From Puniceicoccales bacterium (GTDB lineage: Bacteria > Verrucomicrobiota > Verrucomicrobiia > Opitutales > JAIRKQ01), in the NCBI GenBank assembly GCA_031273725.1, contig JAISRG010000062.1:1-15983 (forward strand): a stretch of 15,983 nt of DNA, in the 5' to 3' direction. This document shows positions 8,565-15,983 of the stretch, piece by piece. The notes beneath the pieces were generated by a model. That model saw nothing but the letters and a program-made list of their open reading frames with translations. It did not search any database and was not told where the DNA came from. Position 1 is the stretch's first letter; every line of letters begins with the position of its first letter. The position numbers and the translations under genes were made by a program.

Positions 8565-9844
8565 GTATTTACACTTGCACCAGCGATTTGTGAATGGATA
8601 AAACATTACAAGCGGGTTACCACATATGCTTTTTTCAGGAAACAATCCCCAAAACATACTATCGTAACTATCTTTTAAATTATCTCCGAATACAAACAGA
8701 TCTTTTTGGGGACCGTAATATTACACCCTTCCGCAAGCATTCTGACTAGTCAATAACTATTTTCGTATCTTTCTTCCTTTGAATTTCGTTTTTCAATTTT
8801 TTGTTGGTTGTCATTAACTTTCCATCTATGAACAATTGATTATTACGAATACTTAATATATTTGCTGGCCTACTAATCAATCGCTTAATGAAAATTTTGG
8901 AGCTCTGGTAAAGGTTTCTATCGCATTGGTTGTAAATACAATACTTTCTCCCATCTTCGAGGATTGAAAATGATAGGAAATTTTATCAATAAAACATATG
9001 TCCCCTGGGGAAAATTCGAACTCAATAATATTATCTCCTATTGTTATGGAATACTCTGTGTCAATAATTTCGATCCCTTCATACTTGTCAGTTGAATCAA
9101 AATTACTACTGGCAACGATTTCCTTCCATGATTGATAATCTTCGCAACATTTTTTCAAAAATATTTTATCCAATGAAAAATCAGTTGGAGTCATAATTTG
9201 ATATCTCGTATAGTCGACAAAAATTGTACATTTTTTCGTTTTGGCTTTCGCTAGTCCTCAATATTTTTTATGAAAATCTCTTCATAGGGAACTCCGTGGG
9301 TTATGTCATTGCCCTTCTTTAATTTTGCTTTAACTAAAGGAATTGCCAGAATTCCGTTATTTTTGGCAATAATATTGATTTTATGGTCATATAATTTTAT
9401 TTTGTGCCACACCTTCGACTAAACATTTGCTACCATTGCTTCCGGATTTGCCAGTTTACAAGGCATTCCGTAGTATGTCGGCGCTATGGAATTGGTTGGA
9501 ATTTGAAATGACTGGATGAAAAATGTTCGAATGGAAATCGCCAATAGAATAGCAACAAATAATACCTCCGTATTTTCTCCTAAAAATGTTTCTGGAGCAA
9601 TATCGCCACCGTATTGCTTTAATAGTTTACCAAGATCCTTTGATTGAGTCTCCAGGCTTGTAAAATCTTTTGCCTCGATAGCGCTTTCTAGCAAAGTGGT
9701 CCGCAGATTAATATTTGCTAGAATGTCAACGGCCAAAAGATGTTCGCGATATTTGGTAACTTTCCTTGCACTGGCGACCAAAGCTTTGGATGACTCTAAT
9801 ATTCGTCTATGGGACATTCCTTTGCATATGAGCGGAAAATTCAT
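8565..9844 (-). pseudogene. lepB: Dead copy of full-length lepB
   Basis: The first 141 codons (9419-9844) are open and show the ancestral N terminus: about 90 cytoplasmic residues rich in helix formers, then the membrane segment and the nucleophile serine in IPTNSIAPTYYG. A tryptophan codon (TGG) has become TAG at about 9419. Downstream, frameshifts break the lysine box (8877-9194 is one surviving piece) and the stop codon of the left copy reads TAC. The conserved GDNS region is frameshifted. The start overlaps the DUF167 stop by ATGA, showing the original translational coupling. The open piece could still be made as a membrane-anchored stub, but it lacks the catalytic lysine. Confidence 0.9.
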
Positions 9845-10101
9845 TCTGGAAACAATCTACCCAATATTTGTTCGCGTGTAAAGTCATTTCCAAAATCGAT
9901 GACCTTATTTCGAGCTCGCATACCGCTTACAATGGAGATTGTTTTAATTTTTAGCTTTTTTGATAAAAACTTTATCAAAGCTTCATTGGCACGGTTTTCA
10001 TCGGGAGGCTCCATTATTTTAATCTTCAGGATACCATCACACAAGTCGACAATATCCGTGCGAGAAGAATTGGGAATAATCCGCACAGACATTTTGCACA
10101 T
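9841..10101 (-). CDS. DUF167/YggU-family protein (intact copy)
   Basis: An 86-residue member of the small DUF167 family, widespread in bacteria; I know of no settled function. It has the typical N-terminal strand (VRIIPNSSRTD), the conserved EPPDENRANEALIKFL segment and the IVSGMRARNKV segment. The proline pair and A-N-E-A core, which are the family hallmark, are complete here but damaged in the left copy. The start may be ATG 10101 or the second in-frame ATG at 10092; the second is conserved in the left copy and gives 83 residues. It lies 20 bases after the AP2-like gene and overlaps the dead lepB start by ATGA, so it is the middle gene of an operon whose third gene is broken here. Confidence 0.87.
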   Translation of the reverse strand: MCKMSVRIIPNSSRTDIVDLCDGILKIKIMEPPDENRANEALIKFLSKKLKIKTISIVSGMRARNKVIDFGNDFTREQILGRLFPE

Positions 10102-10121
10102 TTTGACTTAAAACTCTTAGC

Positions 10122-10700
10122 CTAGATAATGGGACTAGAAAGTACACTATCGGATGGCTGTTCTATTTCGATGTTTTCGTTTTCATCTATTTCCATACTT
10201 TTTACGTATTTTTCTATATTTTCTTTGCCAACAATTTTAGTGGCAATTTCCATACCATAGGCTTCACATAGTTTTTCATAGCGCAGGGCAACAGCTTTTT
10301 TAAATGCTATTTCCTCTCCATACTTGGAGATGGAGAATGACGTACATTTTTGTTTGCCTTTTACGGGGCGCCATGTCACAGAAAAGAATCCCAATTGTTT
10401 ATCTCCCTTGCCATTCTTGCACAACTTAGAAATTCCCAGGACCCCTGTTTGATTTCGTTTATCATGGGAAACAATCTTTTGACATCTCGGTTTAGAAGGT
10501 ATTTTACTCAAGCGATCACATAGTTCATTGCGAAAAATTTTTGCTTTTTCCAATGCATCTTTTGTCCCCCCTAGCTTACCATCGCTGAAGAGCTTTGAAT
10601 AGCGATTACCATTCTTATAACCGCGTACAAGCCACCCTTTTGTGGTTCTAGATTCAATTCTACTTATACCTCTATGAATATTTGTATCATCTAAGCACAT
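10122..10700 (-). CDS. AP2-like double-repeat DNA-binding protein
   Basis: A predicted 192-residue basic protein with an acidic tail. Two related segments (about 10-65 and 85-148) each look like a bacterial AP2 domain: a glycine-started strand (GISRI; TGVLGISKL), strands with W and R/K (GWLVRGYKNG; GFFSVTWRPVKGK), then a helix with alanine and arginine (DALEKAKIFRNEL; IAFKKAVALRYE). AP2 domains bind DNA through the three-stranded sheet. Bacterial members occur in phage, mobile and housekeeping settings. No nuclease motif is visible, so regulation or structural DNA binding is likelier than cleavage. I preferred ATG 10700 over TTG 10706. It heads the operon with DUF167 and faces comEC across a short gap containing direct repeats, so autoregulation is possible. 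The AP2 assignment is by pattern only. Confidence 0.7.
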   Translation of the reverse strand: MCLDDTNIHRGISRIESRTTKGWLVRGYKNGNRYSKLFSDGKLGGTKDALEKAKIFRNELCDRLSKIPSKPRCQKIVSHDKRNQTGVLGISKLCKNGKGDKQLGFFSVTWRPVKGKQKCTSFSISKYGEEIAFKKAVALRYEKLCEAYGMEIATKIVGKENIEKYVKSMEIDENENIEIEQPSDSVLSSPII

Positions 10701-10769
10701 AATCAATAAAAAATTAAGGTTTTATCACAAGTATCTCACAAGTCGGTTACGCAGACAACGAGGCAACCT
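10701..10769. promoter_or_regulatory. Divergent promoter region with TCACAAG direct repeats
   Basis: Sixty-nine bases separate the AP2-like gene from comEC. TCACAAG occurs at 10725-10731 and again at 10736-10742, an 11-base period that puts both on the same face of the helix. This is a plausible operator for a repeated-domain DNA-binding protein. Clear -35 and -10 boxes are not evident to me. Confidence 0.45.
10760..10763 (+). promoter_or_regulatory. Ribosome binding site of comEC
   Basis: GAGG lies six bases before GTG 10770. The next in-frame ATG is more than 30 codons downstream, inside the conserved N-terminal region, so this site supports the GTG start. It is conserved in the left copy. 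Confidence 0.65.
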
Positions 10770-12494
10770 GTGGGAATTTCTAAAGAAAAAATCAAAGCAA
10801 TCCAGAAAAAATTTGTTTTTTCGTGGAAATTTATCAAAAAATTTTCATTACTCGCCAATAATTCGTCTAAATTCATGAAATTTATCAAACAAACGCCGCC
10901 AAAAGAAGTTAAAGAGAGATACGAACCTCCTGAGTCTGTGTTATTTCTTCCCCTATTATTTTTTATTGCCGGCATTAGAGTATCAAAGTTTGCTTTTGTA
11001 ATCAGCATTTTGATTGCCTCCGTGGTATTTTCCATATTGCTACGATTATATTTTTTACATTTTAGAAGCAACATTGGCCGTTACTTCAATCCACTTCGAA
11101 ATATCATCGTACTATTGGCATTGAGCATGTTGTGTGGCGTTATGTACTTCAAGTTTCGATGTGAGTCGAAAATATTTCCTTCCAGGCATTGGCAGAGGAA
11201 CGTCACACTAACTTTAAAAGCAGATACCATAGTAATTAAAAATAAAGGGCATGGTATTTTTTACGGATATGGGGTAATAGATAATGTCTCAAAATCTTAC
11301 GAGCTGAAGGGAGGTCGGATATTCTTTGCCGTGGAATGTACAAATGGCACTCCAATTCCATTTCGCGGCCAAAAGTTTAAAATTCAAGGCAATTTGAAAT
11401 ATGTAAAGGAAAACAGCAATTGGTGGTTTTTTAAACACCTGAAAAGAATGCATGTGGATTGGATGCTTTCCGATGGTTGCCTGCTATCATGGGAAAGCAA
11501 AGCTTCCCCATGGCAGGTATTTTTTAGAAAAATTTTTGATAGATTTTTACACACCATTAGCATTGGCGTTGAAAATAAAGAAATTGAACATGGCATAATG
11601 TCTGGGATGTTAACCGGGTATAAGCAAGGAATAGACAAGCCATCCCGGGTATTATTTAATGACCTGGGGATTTCACATTTATTTGCAGTCAGTGGTATTC
11701 ACATTGGTATTCTTGCCGTGACCATTGATTTTTTCCTAAAGATCATATGTATTCCTAAAAAATTCAGAGTACTGCCAATTTTAATTTTATTAGTATCCTA
11801 TGTCAGTGCCATTGGATGTTCTCCTTCCTCCGTGCGAGCGTTAACCATGGTGGCATTTTATTTTATGTCATCCCTACTGGGGAGAAAACCAACCGTATTA
11901 TCGGCACTAACGAATAGCGCGCTGTTACACGTATTATGCGACCCATTTGTTGTTTTTAACATCAGCTTTTTGCTATCCTATGCGGTTGTCGCTGGAATAA
12001 TCCTCATAGGCATACCACTCAAGAATTTCCTATCACACATCTTTTTGAATCTACACGGTTTAAAATTTGAAAGTTATCCTCTGATTGACCGCGTCTCATT
12101 TCGCCTAAAGAAGTCACTAATAGCATCTTTTTCCATATCCTTTGCGGCATATTTTGTAAGCTTGCCGATATCCCTCGATCACTTTGGTGTTCTATCGCTG
12201 CTGACAATTCCCGCCAACATGTTTATTGTTCCCCTGGCAACGCTGGCGATTATCATCGGAGCGATAACATTATTTTTCGGCCTGTGGAAGATCTGGCCGC
12301 TATGCGCAATATTAAATAATATTTCCTGTGGGCTTATTTACATCTTTCGGCTTTTGGCCCACGCCGTACACTGTGACGCTTGCTGCTATAGAAATATAAC
12401 AATCCAATTCATTGGTGGGGCATCTCTGACAATGCTAATTTTAGTTGGAGCATACACGGGACGCGCCACGCGGATGCAGGAATTCAACGGCTAG
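10770..12494 (+). CDS. comEC: ComEC/Rec2-family competence channel protein (short form)
   Basis: Inner-membrane protein of the ComEC family, which carries single-stranded DNA across the cytoplasmic membrane during natural transformation. The 574 residues show an N-terminal pair of membrane segments (about 57-100), a predicted soluble region where family members have an OB-like fold (about 110-240), then the competence domain. That domain holds HLFAVSGIHIGI (303-314) and SPSSVRALTM (351-360), both diagnostic of the family, followed by several hydrophobic helices to about residue 560. The C-terminal metallo-beta-lactamase-like domain of long ComEC proteins is absent, as in other short members. 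It diverges from the AP2-like gene and ends at a GC-rich palindrome. It is the only open copy; 4044-5770 is dead. Whether the cell is transformable is unknown, since no other competence gene is in view. Confidence 0.92.
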   Translation: MGISKEKIKAIQKKFVFSWKFIKKFSLLANNSSKFMKFIKQTPPKEVKERYEPPESVLFLPLLFFIAGIRVSKFAFVISILIASVVFSILLRLYFLHFRSNIGRYFNPLRNIIVLLALSMLCGVMYFKFRCESKIFPSRHWQRNVTLTLKADTIVIKNKGHGIFYGYGVIDNVSKSYELKGGRIFFAVECTNGTPIPFRGQKFKIQGNLKYVKENSNWWFFKHLKRMHVDWMLSDGCLLSWESKASPWQVFFRKIFDRFLHTISIGVENKEIEHGIMSGMLTGYKQGIDKPSRVLFNDLGISHLFAVSGIHIGILAVTIDFFLKIICIPKKFRVLPILILLVSYVSAIGCSPSSVRALTMVAFYFMSSLLGRKPTVLSALTNSALLHVLCDPFVVFNISFLLSYAVVAGIILIGIPLKNFLSHIFLNLHGLKFESYPLIDRVSFRLKKSLIASFSISFAAYFVSLPISLDHFGVLSLLTIPANMFIVPLATLAIIIGAITLFFGLWKIWPLCAILNNISCGLIYIFRLLAHAVHCDACCYRNITIQFIGGASLTMLILVGAYTGRATRMQEFNG

Positions 12495-12523
12495 GATGAA
12501 ATGAATAAGCCCAAGAAAAGCGA

Positions 12524-12543
12524 TGCCATCCCGGGAGATGGCA
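12524..12543. terminator. Hairpin downstream of comEC
   Basis: TGCCATC and GATGGCA pair over seven bases around a CCGGGA loop, 30 bases after the comEC stop. There is no T run on the plus strand. On the minus strand the hairpin is followed by CGCTTTTCTT, so it may have served the convergent gene. It is eroded in both the left copy and the 7258 remnant. A second TCCCGGGA follows at 12547-12554. Confidence 0.4.
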
Positions 12544-12556
12544 AAATCCCGGGAGC

Positions 12557-13510
12557 TATAGTGTACTAGATAGAGATAGTCCCATAATTAAGATTGAGAG
12601 CGAGAGAAAGTCTGTCATAAAAATTGGCAATATGTCGCCAGAGGTGGGAGAGTTTGCTCTTCAGCCAGGCCCATTCGTGCTCGATGGGGTTGAGGTCCGG
12701 CGAATAAGGCGGCAAGTAGAGCAATCGACAGCCGACATTTTCGATGATTTTGCGGATACGATGGGATTTATGAAACGAAGCATTATCCATGATAACCACT
12801 TGCCCGGGACGCAATTCTGGGCATAAAACTTTTTCCAACCAAATGCAAAAATTGTCGGTATTCGTGTAATCATCGAAGTAAAATGGGGGATTTTCTCCTA
12901 CAGATCCCTGCGATAACCGTCGTCCGCCTATGGCGGGCAGCTCCAGATCTTTCTCCGATGACTCTAACTCCTTTTTTCGACCAGGCATATTTCTTGATGT
13001 CTCGGTGATTTATGCCGGTCATCGACGAAAGCAAGGTTTTTTACTTTTTTTTGGCGATGAATCCCCTGAATTCCTTCCGCTTGGATTCGCTCCTTTTTTA
13101 TTTTTATATAGGAAGGCTTTTTTAATACGTGCCAAGCTGACTTATTCTGTAAAGTATGGCAATACCGCTTACTCCAAATTCTCGCCCTATCTGCCCCAAA
13201 GTCTTATCCGGATTGTTTATGATGTACAGGCGTAATTTCTCGAGGTCTATTTTTTTTGGTTTGCGAATGTTGTTTTTAGAGGCTGCCAACATCCCCTTCT
13301 CTTTCCGTTTTATCCAGCGATATATGGTTTTTCTATCTAGGTGAAACACTTCTGCTGTTTCCGCCTGTGTCCTTCCTTTTTCCAGGTATTCCATCACCCT
13401 TTCTCTCAAATCCAACGAACACGCTTTTGCCATTTCTTTCCTTTCTTTGTATATTATTTTTCTTATCCCCTCCTAAAAAGCAAGCTTACTTTAGCCGACC
13501 ATATACTTCT
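12557..13510 (-). mobile_element. Degenerate IS630-family insertion sequence
   Basis: The element holds a two-part transposase remnant on the minus strand and starts next to a TATA just beyond the duplicated region, in line with the TA target preference of this family. The left edge is placed where similarity to the other comEC ends stops. No convincing terminal inverted repeat could be matched at the right edge, so about 13510 is a guess from a TATA near 13501-13505. It interrupts whatever once followed comEC in the right copy. Confidence 0.6.
12566..13433 (-). pseudogene. IS630-family transposase, frameshifted
   Basis: The first part (13122-13433) encodes a helix-turn-helix region beginning MAKACSLDLRERV with RKTIYRWIKRK, after a good AGGA ribosome site. 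It ends at a TAA in TATTAAAAAAG. The next part continues in the -1 frame (KKERIQAEGIQGIHRQKK) to the first catalytic aspartate (LAFVDD), as expected for two-frame IS630 members. A further base is missing near 13015-13022, and another frame change lies near 12885-12905. The last part (12566-12988) holds the second aspartate (VIMDNASFHKS) and LLYLPPYSPDLNPIEHEWAWLK-like residues with the final glutamate. The first shift could be programmed, but the other two are lesions, so transposition is unlikely. Confidence 0.85.
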
Positions 13511-13520
13511 TTTTTGACGC

Positions 13521-13545
13521 AAAAAATAAAACATGCTCAATGTTT
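13521..13545 (-). terminator. Rho-independent-type terminator of hppA
   Basis: Read on the minus strand, AAACAT and ATGTTT form a six-base stem around TGAGC and are followed by TATTTTTT. It lies about 30 bases past the hppA stop. The stem is AT-rich, so its strength is uncertain, but shape and position fit. Confidence 0.5.
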
Positions 13546-13573
13546 CCAAATCTTTGATTATAACAAGACTTGA

Positions 13574-15763
13574 TCATAATAGGTTGTAAGAGGTTGCAAT
13601 GCCAATTGTCACAAGCGATACTATGGTCATCAGTTTTACCAGGATGTTTAAACTTGGGCCAGCGGTGTCTTTAAAAGGATCTCCTACCGTATCACCGATA
13701 ACAGTCGCTTTGTGGGCTTCGGAATGTTTTCCGCCTAAAATTCCGGTCTCGATGTACTTTTTTGCATTATCCCATGCCCCTCCCGCATTGGACATGAACG
13801 AAGCCAAGACAAAACCAGTAGACAGGGAACCACCAAGTAGTCCCAGTATGCCAGGAACGCCAAAAATAACGGAAACCAGAATTGGAGAAACAATTGCGAT
13901 CAATGCTGGAATAATCATTTCTCGCTGAGCTGCCGACGTTGCTATTGTTATGCAACGTCCATAATCGGGAATGCTTTCTCCGGTCATAATTCCTTCGATT
14001 TCGCGGAATTGCTTGCGAACTTCGGTAACCATTTTCCCCGCTGCGCGCCCTACGGCCATGGTCGTCAATCCACAAAAGACAAACGTCAGCATGGCTCCAA
14101 TAAACATACCGGACATGACCCTGGGATTTAACATATGGACATCGTAATAGTGCATGATGTCGCATAATTTAGCGGTTGTGAGATCAATTTGCATATTTCC
14201 CACGGAAATAAATTTTTTTCCCATTTTGATCAATTCTAGTCGAATACCCTCGACGTATGAAGTTATCAATGCTAAAGCTGTCAATGCGGCGGATCCAATG
14301 GCAAACCCTTTTCCCGTAGCAGCTGTCGTGTTTCCCAATGAATCTAGTGCATCTGTTCTTTGCCTGACTTCGGGCGGAAGACCACTCATTTCAGCATTTC
14401 CACCGGCATTGTCGGCTATGGGACCATAGGCATCGGTAGCCAACGTAATCCCCAAAGTCGACAACATTCCAACGGCAGCAAGACCAATGCCATAGAGTCC
14501 CATGGAAACGTTGCTTGCATTAAATCCCGACGCGCAATAAAAAGCCAACATTGTTCCGACAACCACCGACAAAACTGGCAAAAAGGTAGATATCATCCCT
14601 ATGCCAAAACCTGATATTATGACGGTAGCCGAACCAGTGGTAGCATTTTGTGCGATCATTCTTGTAGGCCCATAGGCTTCGGACGTGAAATATTCCGTGG
14701 CTTTTCCGATATTTAGTCCCGTCAACAATCCGAACATTACCGCTCCCCAAATACCAATTGCATTTGGAATATTGAGTAGTTTTAAAGTTACCAATGATCC
14801 AATGCATATTATCAGAGAGCTGATCCTAATTCCGCGGGACAAAGCCCTTAGCAATTCCAAACTGTTAGCTCCTTCACTCGTTTTTACAAAAAATATACCT
14901 ATGATTGAAGCCACAATTCCCACAACACATATCATAACGGGAGCTATGACGGCCATCAGCTGAGTCTTCAGATCTGATCCTGCAAACGCAGCCGCTCCCA
15001 AAGCTGCCGCTGCCAATATTGACCCATAGTAGGATTCGTACAGGTCTGCTCCCATCCCGGCAACATCACCAACGTTATCTCCGACATTATCGGCTATGGT
15101 GGCGGGATTCCTTGGGTCATCTTCCGGTATCCCCGCTTCTACCTTCCCAACGAGGTCAGCGCCAACATCCGCAGCCTTTGTAAAAATTCCACCTCCAACG
15201 CGCGCGAATAGGGCCTGCAGGGATGTTCCCATGGCAAAAGTCAACATCGTATTGGTCACCCAAATTAATTTTTGGGAACCGACCAAATCTCCTGAAAACC
15301 TGTTTAACATCAAAAACCAAATTGAATAATCTACCAGTGCCAATCCCACGACCACTAGACCCATTACGGCACCACTGCGGAAAGCAATTTTTAGTCCAGC
15401 ATTTAGAGATTTTGATGCGGCGTATGCAGTCCTAGAAGATGCACTCGTTGCCGTTATCATTCCACAAAAACCTGCCAGGCCAGAAAAAAACCCTGCGGTC
15501 AAAAATGCAAATGGAACCCACCGATTTTGCAAACCCAGTCCATAGGACAAGCACGCCAGCAATATCGCTATCACAATAAATATCAATACGACGACTTTAT
15601 ACTGTTGCTTTAGGTATACCATTGCCCCGGTTGCCACCCGTGATGCAATCTCAACCATTTTTTCCGACCCTTGGTGTTCTCTTTTCATGTTTACGAAAAA
15701 ATACCGCGCAAACAAAAATGCAACGACAGCGACAAGGGGCACAATGTAAAATATTTCTACCAT
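13574..15763 (-). CDS. hppA: Membrane-bound ion-pumping pyrophosphatase (K+-dependent type)
   Basis: Integral membrane enzyme that hydrolyses pyrophosphate and pumps H+ or Na+ out of the cytoplasm. It is full length (729 aa) with the usual many hydrophobic helices. The pyrophosphate/Mg site motifs are complete: GADLVGKVEAGIPEDDPRNP at about 201-220 with IADNVGDNVGD after it, DNAGGNAEMSGLP at about 451-463, and GDTVGDPFKDTAGPSLNI near the C terminus. After GNTT (477-480) the residues are A481 and G484; K+-independent enzymes have K and T there, so this is the K+-dependent class. That class includes both Na+ and H+ pumps, so the ion is open. The ATG at 15763 begins a normal N-terminal helix (MVEIFYIVPLVA); its ribosome site is weak. 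It is transcribed alone, and an AT-rich hairpin follows it. Confidence 0.97.
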   Translation of the reverse strand: MVEIFYIVPLVAVVAFLFARYFFVNMKREHQGSEKMVEIASRVATGAMVYLKQQYKVVVLIFIVIAILLACLSYGLGLQNRWVPFAFLTAGFFSGLAGFCGMITATSASSRTAYAASKSLNAGLKIAFRSGAVMGLVVVGLALVDYSIWFLMLNRFSGDLVGSQKLIWVTNTMLTFAMGTSLQALFARVGGGIFTKAADVGADLVGKVEAGIPEDDPRNPATIADNVGDNVGDVAGMGADLYESYYGSILAAAALGAAAFAGSDLKTQLMAVIAPVMICVVGIVASIIGIFFVKTSEGANSLELLRALSRGIRISSLIICIGSLVTLKLLNIPNAIGIWGAVMFGLLTGLNIGKATEYFTSEAYGPTRMIAQNATTGSATVIISGFGIGMISTFLPVLSVVVGTMLAFYCASGFNASNVSMGLYGIGLAAVGMLSTLGITLATDAYGPIADNAGGNAEMSGLPPEVRQRTDALDSLGNTTAATGKGFAIGSAALTALALITSYVEGIRLELIKMGKKFISVGNMQIDLTTAKLCDIMHYYDVHMLNPRVMSGMFIGAMLTFVFCGLTTMAVGRAAGKMVTEVRKQFREIEGIMTGESIPDYGRCITIATSAAQREMIIPALIAIVSPILVSVIFGVPGILGLLGGSLSTGFVLASFMSNAGGAWDNAKKYIETGILGGKHSEAHKATVIGDTVGDPFKDTAGPSLNILVKLMTIVSLVTIGIATSYNLL

Positions 15764-15983
15764 GATCTACTTGACCTAGACTTCATAAAAACTAATAGTG
15801 AATTGATTTAAGGATTGAGGTTTGCGGCTCAAGCAATAAAATTGTGAAATTGATATTTGAAGGCAAATTAAAAAAAATTTTCACGCGAATGACGAAATTG
15901 AGGAGACAAAAAAAGAAAAAATCTCAGGTGAAAGCCTGAAAAACCAGGCCCTAGGAAAAATTACTAAGATATCAAGTAATATG
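15764..15983. other. Intergenic region upstream of hppA
   Basis: No gene is visible in these 220 bases. They probably contain the hppA promoter, but I cannot name -35 and -10 boxes with confidence. Near the right end CAGG, CCTG and CAGG occur in turn (15925-15928, 15935-15938, 15945-15948), so two alternative four-base-stem hairpins are possible. An ATG lies on the last three bases, without a clear ribosome site. Confidence 0.4.

Larger units (their letters stand above)
7395..12556. repeat. Tandem segmental duplication, right copy
   Basis: Second copy of 695-5870, in the same orientation. It begins inside clpX at the equivalent of base 695 and ends just after the comEC downstream palindromes, where an IS630-type sequence starts. 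It retains working DUF167, AP2-like and comEC genes, while its clpX part, ferredoxin and lepB are dead. Confidence 0.93.

Noticed and set aside
9419..9844. 141-codon frame as an independent small membrane protein
   Set aside because: It is the N-terminal part of a longer lepB ended by TGG to TAG. The catalytic lysine region follows in broken frames, so decay is the simpler reading.
14154..15435. Several plus-strand frames of 70-92 codons across hppA
   Set aside because: They are antisense to a fully conserved, motif-complete pyrophosphatase gene and show no recognisable protein features.

Overview
The window looks like chromosome of an AT-rich bacterium whose genome is decaying, probably host-associated. 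It holds a segmental duplication, many broken genes and a broken insertion sequence. The best lineage clue is the signal peptidase. Its N-terminal cytoplasmic extension, and the layout around the catalytic serine (IP-x-NSMAPTYYGM), resemble LepB of Verrucomicrobiota as I remember them. That placement is an inference from one gene.

Layout. (1) 110-1465 (+) is intact clpX. (2) A minus-strand block follows: a single-cluster ferredoxin (1526-1768), signal peptidase I lepB (1874-2884), a detached lepB N-terminal remnant (2939-3154), a slightly shortened DUF167 gene (3178-3402) and a dead AP2-like gene (3432-3977). A dead comEC lies divergently at 4044-5770 (+). (3) 5839-7168 (-) is a broken, unrecognised gene encoding a protein of roughly 36-residue repeats. 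(4) 7258-7394 is a scrap of another comEC end and another repeat-gene end, fused directly to an internal point of clpX. (5) 7395-12556 is a second copy of 695-5870: dead clpX 3' half, dead ferredoxin, dead lepB, intact DUF167, intact AP2-like gene, intact comEC. (6) A degenerate IS630-family element follows (about 12557-13510). (7) 13574-15763 (-) is intact hppA, a membrane pyrophosphatase.

The central result is reciprocal decay of a tandem duplication of about 5 kb. The left copy keeps clpX, ferredoxin and the catalytic part of lepB. The right copy keeps the AP2-like gene, DUF167 and comEC. Together they make about one working set, so the ancestral AP2-DUF167-lepB-ferredoxin operon is now split between two loci, each behind its own copy of the short divergent promoter region. 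In the left copy a one-base deletion in lepB sits beside a new ATG with an ideal Shine-Dalgarno sequence, which appears to rescue the catalytic domain as a shorter protein.

Functions kept: protein quality control (ClpX), electron transfer (ferredoxin), export processing (LepB), DNA uptake (ComEC) and pyrophosphate-driven ion pumping (HppA). No tRNA, rRNA, CRISPR array or prophage was seen.
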